From Baffinella frigidus (lineage: Eukaryota; Cryptophyceae; Cryptomonadales; Baffinellaceae), in the NCBI GenBank assembly GCA_026770585.1, contig MU648417.1, forward strand, positions 1 through 13,304: DNA of 13,304 nucleotides, read 5' to 3'. The stretch's first letter is position 1; each line of letters starts with the position of its first letter. The notes beneath the pieces were generated by a model. That model ran no database searches. It saw nothing but the letters and a program-made list of their open reading frames with translations, and was not told the origin of the DNA. Below are positions 1 through 6,102 of this stretch, piece by piece. A program made the translations under genes and the position numbers.

Positions 1-100
1 GGACAGGGCGAGAGGTCCTCGGGACAGGGCGAGAGGACCTGGGGACAGGGCGAGAGGACCTGGGGACAGGGCGAGAGGACAGGGCGAGAGGTCCTGGGGA
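1..100. repeat. 21-bp minisatellite, about five copies
   Basis: The unit GACAGGGCGAGAGGACCTGGG starts at 2, 23, 44 and 65. A further copy starts at 78 after only 13 bp, so one unit is truncated. The units differ mainly at an A/T site inside AGGWCCT, which is palindromic either way. The array runs off the left edge. Its core GGGCGAGAG resembles the GGGCAAGAG core of the array at the right edge. Confidence 0.9.
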
Positions 101-223
101 CAAATGGAACAGTTTCCTGACGAATGGGATGAATTGACCAGAGACGTGCGCAGGTTCCTCCCCTTGGTGGGGGGGGCATCGTACCTCAACGTCGGCAACT
201 TGAGAGCTGAGAATTTTGTTTAG
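2..223 (+). CDS. C-terminal fragment of a DRARGPG-repeat protein (5' end outside window)
   Basis: An open frame enters from the left edge and ends at a TAG at 221-223. Its first part reads through the 21-bp tandem repeat as the seven-residue unit DRARGPG (about 3.5 units), then a short linker, then a non-repetitive tail beginning MEQFPDEWDEL and ending near LRAENFV. The repeat period of exactly seven codons is what suggests coding. The shortened 13-bp copy at 78-90 changes the repeat phase, so the last repeat is read in a different frame from the others. An internal ATG at 104 would give a stand-alone 39-aa protein instead. The Arg/Gly-rich unit gives no function. I do not recognise the family. 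TATA-like sequences of the next gene follow the stop directly. Confidence 0.4.
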   Translation, partial: DRARGPRDRARGPGDRARGPGDRARGQGERSWGQMEQFPDEWDELTRDVRRFLPLVGGASYLNVGNLRAENFV

Positions 224-267
224 GGTGTAGCCAGGGTTGTATAAAGAACCCCAACCAATGCCTGTTT

Positions 268-274
268 TATTTAA
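268..274 (+). promoter_or_regulatory. TATTTAA box (with TATAAAG at 240-246)
   Basis: An AT-rich stretch contains TATTTAA at 268-274, and a second TATA-like element, TATAAAG, lies at 240-246. Both are upstream of the ATG at 360. The same TATTTAA word precedes the starts at 5990 and 9514 on the other strand, and a near match precedes 2123. A promoter here argues against the ATG at 258 as the translation start, because that ATG would lie upstream of or at the transcription start. Confidence 0.35.
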
Positions 275-359
275 TAAAAACATCAAAAAGAATTTTCCTG
301 GTCACAGAGATGCCAGATATAAGTGTCTTTCTAAAGTCTGGTATGTGTTTTCAAGAAAA

Positions 360-983
360 ATGTCAAACACTATCCACAGACGCGTTCTCTTGATGTACAG
401 GAGACCCACTTGTCCAATGGAGCACGCTCTCCAGTTTGTGTCCAACTGTGGTGAATTCACCCATTGTGAGATGTACTGCCCAGACCTAGAGTTTGAGGGT
501 TTTTTGGGGTGTACCTTCACTAACTTTTCTTATTGTGACATGAAGCAAACACGAGAGTGTATGCAATTCTACACCTCTCGAGAAACTCGCCATATGTACG
601 CCTTCCAAGAGTTACAACTCACCAACGAGGAATTCAAGCGATTTGAGCACTGGAACACGAAACAAGTTTCTAACAAATGTGGTTACAATTATACAGATCT
701 ACCACTGCAGTTGCTACCACTGAAGCTATCGGGTTCAATTATACGAGACCTGAACCAATCGCATGCTGTGACTCCAGACAGATTATACTGTTCACAGGCA
801 GTTGTGCTTGCATTGAGGTACGCGCTACTAGAAAACCATCCAACGAGTGTCGCTCTACGTGGAATTAACACCCGACTCAGTACACCCAATAAGATCGCTG
901 CGTTGTTGGAGGTAGTGGTAGGTAAACCACGGGAAGTGTGGAGACAAATCAAATCATGCCAAGGGAGTGTGGAGATCAATTGA
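360..983 (+). CDS. Permuted papain-fold (NlpC/P60-like, YiiX/G6R-type) cysteine hydrolase
   Basis: This 207-aa protein has the layout of circularly permuted NlpC/P60 (papain-like) hydrolases, where the histidine precedes the cysteine. The strand LLMYRRP and a helix come first, then the His motif THCEMY (His35), then the nucleophile motif YCSQAVVLAL (Cys144) at the start of a helix, then a TPNKIAALL segment typical of the C-terminus. Relatives include bacterial YiiX and poxvirus G6R-type proteins; proposed activities are amidase, deacylase or lipid-directed thioesterase/acyltransferase, and the substrate here is unknown. I prefer ATG360 because the domain begins there and upstream sequence is AT-rich with TATA-like boxes. 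An in-frame ATG at 258 would add 34 residues with no domain-like character. It converges on the secreted protein at 1037-1966 with a 53-nt gap. No signal peptide or membrane segment is visible. Confidence 0.75.
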   Translation: MSNTIHRRVLLMYRRPTCPMEHALQFVSNCGEFTHCEMYCPDLEFEGFLGCTFTNFSYCDMKQTRECMQFYTSRETRHMYAFQELQLTNEEFKRFEHWNTKQVSNKCGYNYTDLPLQLLPLKLSGSIIRDLNQSHAVTPDRLYCSQAVVLALRYALLENHPTSVALRGINTRLSTPNKIAALLEVVVGKPREVWRQIKSCQGSVEIN

Positions 984-1036
984 ATCAATTTAATAATCAG
1001 TCTTAATCCCCTCAACCACTTGAGAAACATACCCAG

Positions 1037-1966
1037 CTACTCCACAACTACAGAGGAAACGGCGATATCCCTAAAGTCGACGTGACTTAGCTGAGCAAGC
1101 GCTGCGCGGTATAGATACTCGTCAATAGTACTGGCGTCCTGTTCCGGTAGGGTGACTACAAGTGTGAACTGCTTCTTTGGGATCTCACTGTAGTGACGTG
1201 GAGGTGAGCATTTCACGTCCGACTCCGAACTACACGGCATGCTGATCTCAAGGTCCTGGTTCGGATCACAATCACACACACGCCCATAGAAAGAGCGCGG
1301 GGAGAGGAGAGCACCAGACTTACTCAATGCGACCACCACATACTGTCCAATGAAGTTAGTGGTCTCAAAATAGATAGTTCCGTCTCCATAAGAGAGTGAC
1401 CCTCCGATGTCGTACCAGATACCACTGGTCACGTTCATGGTGTAAACAAACGGGATCCATCCAGGGTAGACAGCATTCGCGCTGTAGTTGATAGTGACAC
1501 CAATGAAACTGTCTAGTGGTGTTACGAGTGGACGGAAGACGAACACCTCACTAACCTGTCTCTGTGTCGTGAGTACACCAAACACCACGTCATGATCATA
1601 CACATCAACCTGCACGTGTCCATCTGTTGAGGGAAACACTGCGGTGCCGATGTCCATGGTGAATGCAGGGCTGTGCAATACAGTGTGTTCACCAGTTGTC
1701 ACAACTGTGGATTGTAGAGATTTGTCGCTATCTTTGGTGATTGATGTATCACAAGCCACACACACACACACACCGTCAACGGCAACACCACGGCATTCAG
1801 CAATACACCCAAAGTCGTTGAATGCGTCGACATCATTGAGACCGGCCTGACACTTCGGGACGTCCGATGTCACGTTATACAATGGGTGGTACTCATAGCT
1901 CACAGCAGCAGTGGCGGTGGTACAAAGAACCACCATACATAGAATCAGACTCATGTGATGCATCAT
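1037..1966 (-). CDS. Secreted Cys-containing glycoprotein, unknown family
   Basis: The product is 309 aa. ATG1966 opens a signal peptide (MMHHMSLILCMVVLCTTATA), so the protein should be exported. A Cys-rich segment follows (Cys39, 54, 58, 67, 69, 72). Then comes a beta-rich region, about residues 95-215, containing SGIWYDIGG and FETTNFIGQYVVVA. This loosely resembles the W-x-x-GG...hFS-x-Yav pattern at the ends of extracellular beta domains (resemblance only). A second Cys group (Cys231, 233, 245, 253) leads to the C-terminal FTLVVTLPEQDASTIDEYL segment, a small alpha/beta-looking module. NVT, NYS and NVT sequons support glycosylation. No C-terminal anchor is visible. The VCVCV stretch is encoded by a CA/TG dinucleotide run at about 1757-1773. 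A GTG at 1984 could extend the frame by six residues, but the signal peptide fits ATG1966 better. It is divergent from the seven-helix protein gene. Confidence 0.7.
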   Translation of the reverse strand: MMHHMSLILCMVVLCTTATAAVSYEYHPLYNVTSDVPKCQAGLNDVDAFNDFGCIAECRGVAVDGVCVCVACDTSITKDSDKSLQSTVVTTGEHTVLHSPAFTMDIGTAVFPSTDGHVQVDVYDHDVVFGVLTTQRQVSEVFVFRPLVTPLDSFIGVTINYSANAVYPGWIPFVYTMNVTSGIWYDIGGSLSYGDGTIYFETTNFIGQYVVVALSKSGALLSPRSFYGRVCDCDPNQDLEISMPCSSESDVKCSPPRHYSEIPKKQFTLVVTLPEQDASTIDEYLYRAALAQLSHVDFRDIAVSSVVVE

Positions 1967-2075
1967 GAGTCTTTGCCTTTGCACGGACTGGGATTGTACA
2001 ACTCATATACTACAGCCTAGTGAACTCGTTGAAGTGTATGTGTTACACTGAGTAGATGCAAGTCATGTACATAAG

Positions 2076-2081
2076 TATTTA
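2076..2081 (+). promoter_or_regulatory. TATTTA box upstream of the seven-helix protein gene
   Basis: TATTTAC at 2076-2082 lies about 41 nt before ATG2123. The spacing matches that of the TATA-like boxes before the genes starting at 9514 (-), 10653 (+) and 10495 (-). It sits in the 156-nt divergent gap shared with the secreted glycoprotein, whose own upstream side has TATATGAG (reverse complement of 2005-2012). The assignment rests on position and composition only. Confidence 0.3.
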
Positions 2082-2122
2082 CATCAACACTGTCTTGTAC
2101 GGCACAGCATTTGCCATCCAAC

Positions 2123-3200
2123 ATGGCGGTACGTGCAATTGGCGGTCTATTCGTGTGGGCTCTCGAGTCAGTAATGTTGGCGCTTTCTGGAATCAGTATC
2201 ATATTGATCACACAGACATTTGGTGGAAACAAGTTACTTGCAGGGGATCTATGGGTCATGTTAGTTGTCTTGATTTCTTGTATTGTCAATGTTGCGATGC
2301 AGACGATTGTTGCAATTCTAGCCAAAAAGAGCACCATTACATTGATTTTTTTTGATACAAATGAACATATGGACCACACTGAACATGATACAAATACACA
2401 GCAACTGGATACAGGGTATCTCCACAAGTCAGTCGCCCAGGCCTATTGTTGTGTTGTGTCACTCATGCTGGGCATTTACATTATCGTCATGATGGAATCA
2501 TTGGCAGATCTGAACTGGGCGAATGCATACTATACTGCAGCCCCTGGACTTGTATGGGTCAATGGCTCCATAACACTGGCATTCTTGACGGTGTTGTGGA
2601 TAACCTCTATAGCCGGTGCATGGACAGCAACTGCGGTGGGGGATGATAACTCTCTATTCTGTACCTTACCCACTACATCCATGGCTTGTATTGTGTACCC
2701 CATTATCCATCAAGTAGGTAACTACATTCGTCTCAACACTGGCACTTCTCTACGTGAACCTGGCCATTACATCATCATTTACCCTCAGCATTCTAGACCA
2801 CGTCGAGTTTGACCCCGCGAATATTTTCCCCAAATTCATGCGTACCGTTGGAGAACGCATGCCGTTCTTCCGTATCTACTGCCTGTTGCACGGTTTCAGT
2901 GTCTCCACAGCTCTCATTGCTTACGCCGTATTTGCAAAGAACATAAACTGGGCTGCAGTTCTCGTATTATTGTCTATGAATGTTTTCATGACTGTTACCA
3001 CCAGTATGGGTGCTGGTCGTTTCTTGGTACCATCACTCGAACACAACTCTCCCGATGTTGTCGATACTATAGGTATCAATGTCCCAGAAACCATGGATGC
3101 ATCTGGAGATACACTCAGTGATCGACGCATAACCATGCTGCGCCTGGATGGAGGGGGTCGCAGACGAATGCAAGTATTTGGGGACCCAAACAGCTACTGA
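2123..3200 (+). CDS. Seven-helix integral membrane protein, disrupted by a +1 frameshift
   Basis: Two overlapping frames together describe one polytopic membrane protein of about 360 aa. The first frame, from ATG2123, carries hydrophobic segments near residues 5-29, 43-67, 103-125 and 140-168 and the start of a fifth near 185. It then leaves membrane character and stops at 2810-2812. The frame that is open from 2718 continues the fifth hydrophobic segment (STLALLYVNLAITSSF), adds two more (RIYCLLHGFSVSTALIAYAV and NWAAVLVLLSMNVFM) and ends at TGA 3198-3200 after a polar tail. The loop between helices two and three is rich in Asp, Glu and His (EHMDHTEHD). The last helix has no retinal-type lysine, so I do not call a rhodopsin. 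No family is recognised. I have not supplied the repaired protein. The break is either an indel or a recoding site. Confidence 0.7.
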
Positions 3201-3246
3201 AACAGGACAACTGAAACGATAAAAACGAATTGTAATATCCTGCTCG

Positions 3247-3268
3247 AGGTTACACAATAACATAACCT
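3247..3268. repeat. Small inverted repeat between the seven-helix gene and the next gene
   Basis: AGGTTA at 3247-3252 and TAACCT at 3263-3268 are perfect 6-bp arms around a 10-nt AT-rich loop. They lie in the 89-nt gap after stop 3200 and before ATG3290. This could be a weak 3'-end hairpin or a protein-binding site. Six-bp arms can arise by chance. Confidence 0.25.
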
Positions 3269-3289
3269 GCAAATATCCAATTATTGTTC

Positions 3290-3877
3290 ATGGCATCTGT
3301 AGAAAAATGTTCCAGTGATATTTCTATGCGGGAAGAGTTTATAGAATTGTTCTTCAAAGGTGAGGCCCTCCAAAGAGTAATGGCATACTTCAGCAACGCG
3401 TGTGCGGTTCAATACGTAGACCCGATCACTACGACCGTGGTCATGATGCTGAAGAACCCAATCCAATGTGCCATCAACGAACAGGGTATATGTCCAATCA
3501 AATCACACCCCATTATGACGTTTCTCTTTTCACGCATGAACCCACAACAACAGAGCTTCATCAGTAACATACAGCTCATAGAGAACCACAAATTGGTTTC
3601 TGTACACTCACTGATGGGGGGTGGTCGAATGTTGCTGTTCTATGAACACGAGCAGCCACACTACGTCTCCCACACGGATGCGCTTGTCGAGATCTGTAAG
3701 GCCACCCTGTCACACCCAAACTACGCCGCAGAGCAGCGGCTACAGGTGTGTAACATTGTCTTACAACGCGTCACCGCACTCGTCAACATCAGTAACTCCA
3801 CACTGAGGAAAATAAACACCAGTCTACACGCGCGCATCATCGAGATACAAGACACACAATCAGAGATACAAAGTTAG
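3290..3877 (+). CDS. Hypothetical protein, 195 aa
   Basis: The frame from ATG3290 (MASVEKCSSDISMREEF) to TAG encodes a soluble-looking, mixed alpha/beta protein with no signal peptide or membrane span. An in-frame TTG six bases upstream is not needed. Visible features are a hydrophobic middle (TTTVVMMLKNP), a Gly-rich turn (SLMGGGRMLLFYEHE) and a predominantly helical C-terminus, about residues 130-195, with a regular hydrophobic pattern (LVNISNSTLRKINTSL) suggesting a coiled coil. I do not recognise the family. A poly(A) signal follows 29 nt after the stop, inside a hairpin shared with the convergent gene. Confidence 0.6.
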   Translation: MASVEKCSSDISMREEFIELFFKGEALQRVMAYFSNACAVQYVDPITTTVVMMLKNPIQCAINEQGICPIKSHPIMTFLFSRMNPQQQSFISNIQLIENHKLVSVHSLMGGGRMLLFYEHEQPHYVSHTDALVEICKATLSHPNYAAEQRLQVCNIVLQRVTALVNISNSTLRKINTSLHARIIEIQDTQSEIQS

Positions 3878-3890
3878 AGACGGCAAGTTC

Positions 3891-3914
3891 AATTTATTGT
3901 CAAACAAATAAATT
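3891..3914. terminator. Bidirectional 3'-end hairpin carrying a poly(A) signal on each strand
   Basis: AATTTATT at 3891-3898 and AATAAATT at 3907-3914 are perfect 8-bp inverted arms around an 8-nt loop. The right arm gives AATAAA on the plus strand (3907-3912), 29 nt after the stop at 3877. The left arm gives AATAAA on the minus strand (3893-3898), 15 nt beyond the stop of the gene ending at 3914. The minus-strand stop codon overlaps the right arm. One compact element can therefore end both transcripts. Confidence 0.6.
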
Positions 3915-4522
3915 TATGTATTTCCAACACACTGCGTCCACCCAGACAATGACAAATCAGACGACTCATTTACACACTTGAAACACATCCCAGTACGTGC
4001 GGCGCAAATTGGGTCTGCACACCCCCCACAGCTTGCACACTGGATACAAGACTCAGGTTCAGTTCCGAAGCAAGCTTCAATGGCGTGAACAGCCTTTTCG
4101 TGTATGTCGAAGGCGTACTGGTGTGCATCACACATCTCATCGAGCAAAATATTTGTCTTTTTCTGAGAAGCCGATAATTTCAAAACTACGTCTGTGAACT
4201 GTTCGACCACCCGCACTACATCAATAGACATGGAAGACGTATCTATCATACTGCAGGTCGCAGAATCAATTGAGGCTACAGCTGTAGCCACTGCGATTGA
4301 TTCGGGGTCACACAAAACAACAGCATGTTGAATCTTAGAACATATAACATTACCCTGCAAAAGACACCCATCATTTTCGTTCTGTAGATGTCCAAGCAGG
4401 TCAATCGCACGCTTCGAACTTTCCCTGATCGAACGTAAAACAATTTCTAACTTAAGGCGTGTTGCACGGATGACTTCCTTACGTAGTCTCTGATTCTTGC
4501 ATAACTGGTTCAAGCGAGGCAT
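3914..4522 (-). CDS. Helical protein with C-terminal Cys cluster (possible zinc-binding)
   Basis: This 202-aa protein is mostly alpha-helical in its first 150 residues: a basic N-terminus (LRKEVIRATRLKLEIVL) and a long amphipathic stretch about residues 97-150. A cysteine cluster follows: Cys159, 162, 165, 168, 173, 180 and 183, spaced CxxCxxCxxCx4Cx6CxxC. It resembles a RING- or TNFR-like zinc or disulfide knot without matching a family I can name. There is no signal peptide, so an intracellular zinc site is likelier than disulfides (inference). The start ATG4522 lies at the junction of a perfect 13-bp tandem duplication (4509-4534). The gene is followed at its 3' end by the shared poly(A) hairpin. 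Confidence 0.6.
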   Translation of the reverse strand: MPRLNQLCKNQRLRKEVIRATRLKLEIVLRSIRESSKRAIDLLGHLQNENDGCLLQGNVICSKIQHAVVLCDPESIAVATAVASIDSATCSMIDTSSMSIDVVRVVEQFTDVVLKLSASQKKTNILLDEMCDAHQYAFDIHEKAVHAIEACFGTEPESCIQCASCGGCADPICAARTGMCFKCVNESSDLSLSGWTQCVGNT

Positions 4523-4534
4523 TCAAGCGAGGCA
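4509..4534. repeat. 13-bp tandem duplication spanning the start codon at 4522
   Basis: TTCAAGCGAGGCA occurs at 4509-4521 and again, exactly, at 4522-4534. On the minus strand the junction between the copies creates the ATG at 4522, and codons 1-5 are duplicated upstream as non-coding leader. Recent duplication is the simplest explanation. Confidence 0.85.
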
Positions 4535-4694
4535 AATGAGTCAATAATGAAAAATTATGGCATGCGGGACACAACTCGGTTTTTTTTTGTGGTTTTAATG
4601 CAACTAAAGGAAGCATGGCTTTTCTATGGAACAAGTTCCGGTGTCTGTATATGTTGGGAGCGTGAAGAACCTGAAAGACCTGAAGGAACCGTCT

Positions 4695-5990
4695 TTACAG
4701 GGTAGACTTTTCAGTGTATTTGTACGTGTCCGGGAGCCTTTCCCCGTACACCGTGATTTCATCGAAATACAACCGTGTCTCCACTACGTCATTGCCAATG
4801 TAGCCCACAAAGTAGGGCCTCGCAAACGGACCCACGAACGGCACCATGATGCCGAACTCCGAGATTTTGTAACACAGGTCCGGCCGGATGATCTCCACGA
4901 CCCCATTGATGTAGTTGAAAAGCTCCCGTGCATTGTCGATGAACATGATTTTATTCTTGACAATGAAGTCGACATCAAAACAAAGGACCTCACCGTCGAG
5001 TTTGCGAAACATGATCATCACGACTTGCCGATCCGGACCGTATGTCTCTTCAAAGTCGGTGATCTGGTGGATGCGGTTGTCCATGATCATAAACTTGTTG
5101 TGCACAATGTCCACCACTTCTTCGGAGGAAGTCAGCGAGACGGCATCGTCCGAGACACCCGCCTCTTTCTCTTCGGTGGAAGTCTGCGAGAATTCATCGT
5201 CCTGGTCGTTGATGCACCCACCCAGGTGGATAAACTGCTTCTCTAGCTGCTGAATATCGAACTCGAGCTCGTAAATCTCAGACACCCGCAACTCGTTGGT
5301 GCTCGTCTGCTGGGCAGGGGGCTGGTTGGTGATCGTCAGCTGGACGGGGGGCTTGAGGGTCAAGTTGACGATGTTGTTCGACACCGTAAAGGCCATCTGT
5401 ACGTAATCTGTAGTCATTACGGTAAACCAGTACTCGGTGTAGCCGGTGACGTGGATATACGTTACGGTCCAGTCAGAGGGCCGGTAGGTGATCATCTGCT
5501 GGGCAGGGGGCTGGTTGGTGATCGTCGCCTGAAAACGGAACAGGTACATCTCATGCTGTTCGAGCAGAGGGCACAAGAGCGTGGGCGTCCTCAGAGTCCT
5601 CCGAGTCCTCCGAATCTTCATCTGAGTCTTCATCTGAGCCTTCGAATGGGCCATGTCATACATGACGCTATGGTCCCAGGGAATGGTAGCGAGGGGGGGG
5701 GGGGTGAAGGTGGTGTACACGCACCACAGAGTGCAGACCACAAGAATGGCCGTGAGCACGAAAATCGTGGTGTTAGACTCCGGGACCACAAGCGTGACCA
5801 GAACCTCAAACACCTCCTCAAACACCTCCTCAAACACGTCCTCAGGAGTCGGCGCGTGATAGTCACCGTACTGCTCGGGGTCCAGCCAGCACACGATCTG
5901 GAGCCACTTCCGTGTCAAGGGTCCGACCTTCTCCAAAAGAAGGGGCGAATGCATGGCGAGGATCAACCCAACGGCACTGGACATCAACAT
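4695..5990 (-). CDS. Single-pass membrane protein, unknown, with internal exact repeat
   Basis: The 431-aa product starts at ATG5990 with a hydrophobic N-terminus (MLMSSAVGLILAMHSPLLLE), possibly a signal. It continues with a short acidic repeat FEEVFEEVFEEV encoded by 12-bp DNA repeats, then a clear membrane span (TTIFVLTAILVVCTLWCVY, about 74-92). After a TPPP stretch (C12 homopolymer in DNA) comes a Lys/Arg/Thr-rich linker with short repeats, residues about 117-136. Next come two beta-looking segments that each contain TITNQPPAQQ (about residues 157 and 219), coded by a 32-bp exact repeat. A Ser/Asp/Glu-rich hinge (260-292) leads to a C-terminal domain (about 293-420) of unknown fold. The gene is GC-richer than its neighbours and avoids TTA, CTA and TCA codons, which leaves long antisense open frames. 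TATTTAA lies 64 nt upstream. It is on the same strand as the LamG protein gene. No family is recognised. Confidence 0.65.
   Translation of the reverse strand: MLMSSAVGLILAMHSPLLLEKVGPLTRKWLQIVCWLDPEQYGDYHAPTPEDVFEEVFEEVFEVLVTLVVPESNTTIFVLTAILVVCTLWCVYTTFTPPPLATIPWDHSVMYDMAHSKAQMKTQMKIRRTRRTLRTPTLLCPLLEQHEMYLFRFQATITNQPPAQQMITYRPSDWTVTYIHVTGYTEYWFTVMTTDYVQMAFTVSNNIVNLTLKPPVQLTITNQPPAQQTSTNELRVSEIYELEFDIQQLEKQFIHLGGCINDQDDEFSQTSTEEKEAGVSDDAVSLTSSEEVVDIVHNKFMIMDNRIHQITDFEETYGPDRQVVMIMFRKLDGEVLCFDVDFIVKNKIMFIDNARELFNYINGVVEIIRPDLCYKISEFGIMVPFVGPFARPYFVGYIGNDVVETRLYFDEITVYGERLPDTYKYTEKSTL
5306..5526. repeat. Exact 32-bp direct repeat, copies at 5306-5337 and 5495-5526
   Basis: Two identical 32-bp stretches, each containing CTGCTGGGCAGGGGGCTGG, lie 189 bp apart, which is exactly 63 codons. 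Both encode TITNQPPAQQ in the minus-strand membrane protein. Identity at the nucleotide level, synonymous sites included, points to recent duplication or gene conversion rather than protein-level selection. Confidence 0.85.
5693..5704. repeat. G12/C12 homopolymer
   Basis: Twelve consecutive G on the plus strand (C12 on the coding strand) encode the Pro run just after the membrane span of the 431-aa protein. The frame stays open on both sides as given. A run of this length is prone to length variation in replication and to miscounting in sequencing. Confidence 0.8.
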
Positions 5991-6053
5991 GTGGGAATTG
6001 ATCGATTTGTGTTTGTAACACTGATTTTTCTTTTCCCATCACACGCGAATCAT

Positions 6054-6060
6054 TTAAATA
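6054..6060 (-). promoter_or_regulatory. TATTTAA box upstream of the 431-aa protein gene
   Basis: The reverse complement of 6054-6060 is TATTTAA, 64 nt upstream of ATG5990. The surrounding 112-nt gap to the previous minus-strand gene is AT-rich. The same heptamer occurs upstream of the genes starting at 9514 and 360. Confidence 0.35.
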
Positions 6061-6095
6061 CTCGGTAGATGGGGTCCACAATTCCTCAATTTGGT

Positions 6096-6101
6096 TTTAT
6101 T
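6096..6101 (-). terminator. Poly(A) signal AATAAA after the LamG protein gene
   Basis: TTTATT on the plus strand gives AATAAA on the minus strand, one nucleotide beyond the TGA stop at 6103-6105. Placing the signal directly at the stop matches the other minus-strand genes in this window. Confidence 0.55.
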
Positions 6102-6102
6102 C

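Noticed and set aside
976-990. Palindrome-like AATTGAATCAATT at the end of the hydrolase gene as a terminator
   Set aside because: Short, no AATAAA nearby, and AT-rich palindromes of this size are expected by chance.
1757-1773. CA dinucleotide run as an independent functional repeat
   Set aside because: Short and inside the secreted-protein gene, where it encodes VCVCV; noted there only.
2056-2355. Plus-strand ORF overlapping the start of the seven-helix gene
   Set aside because: Overlaps a frame with clear membrane helices and has no recognisable feature of its own.
2715-2790. A spliceosomal intron joining the two halves of the seven-helix gene
   Set aside because: TAG|GTAACT and a CTCAG acceptor at 2788 look tempting, but removal gives the wrong phase and an immediate stop, and it would delete hydrophobic sequence needed for helix five.
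2123-3200. Heliorhodopsin or herpesvirus glycoprotein M identity for the seven-helix protein
   Set aside because: No retinal-binding lysine in the last helix and no recognised signature of either family; topology alone is not enough.
4626-6068. Long plus-strand open frames (206 and 205 codons) opposite the 431-aa membrane protein
   Set aside because: They are in exact antisense codon register, explained by avoidance of TTA, CTA and TCA codons in the minus-strand gene, and show no domain or membrane character.
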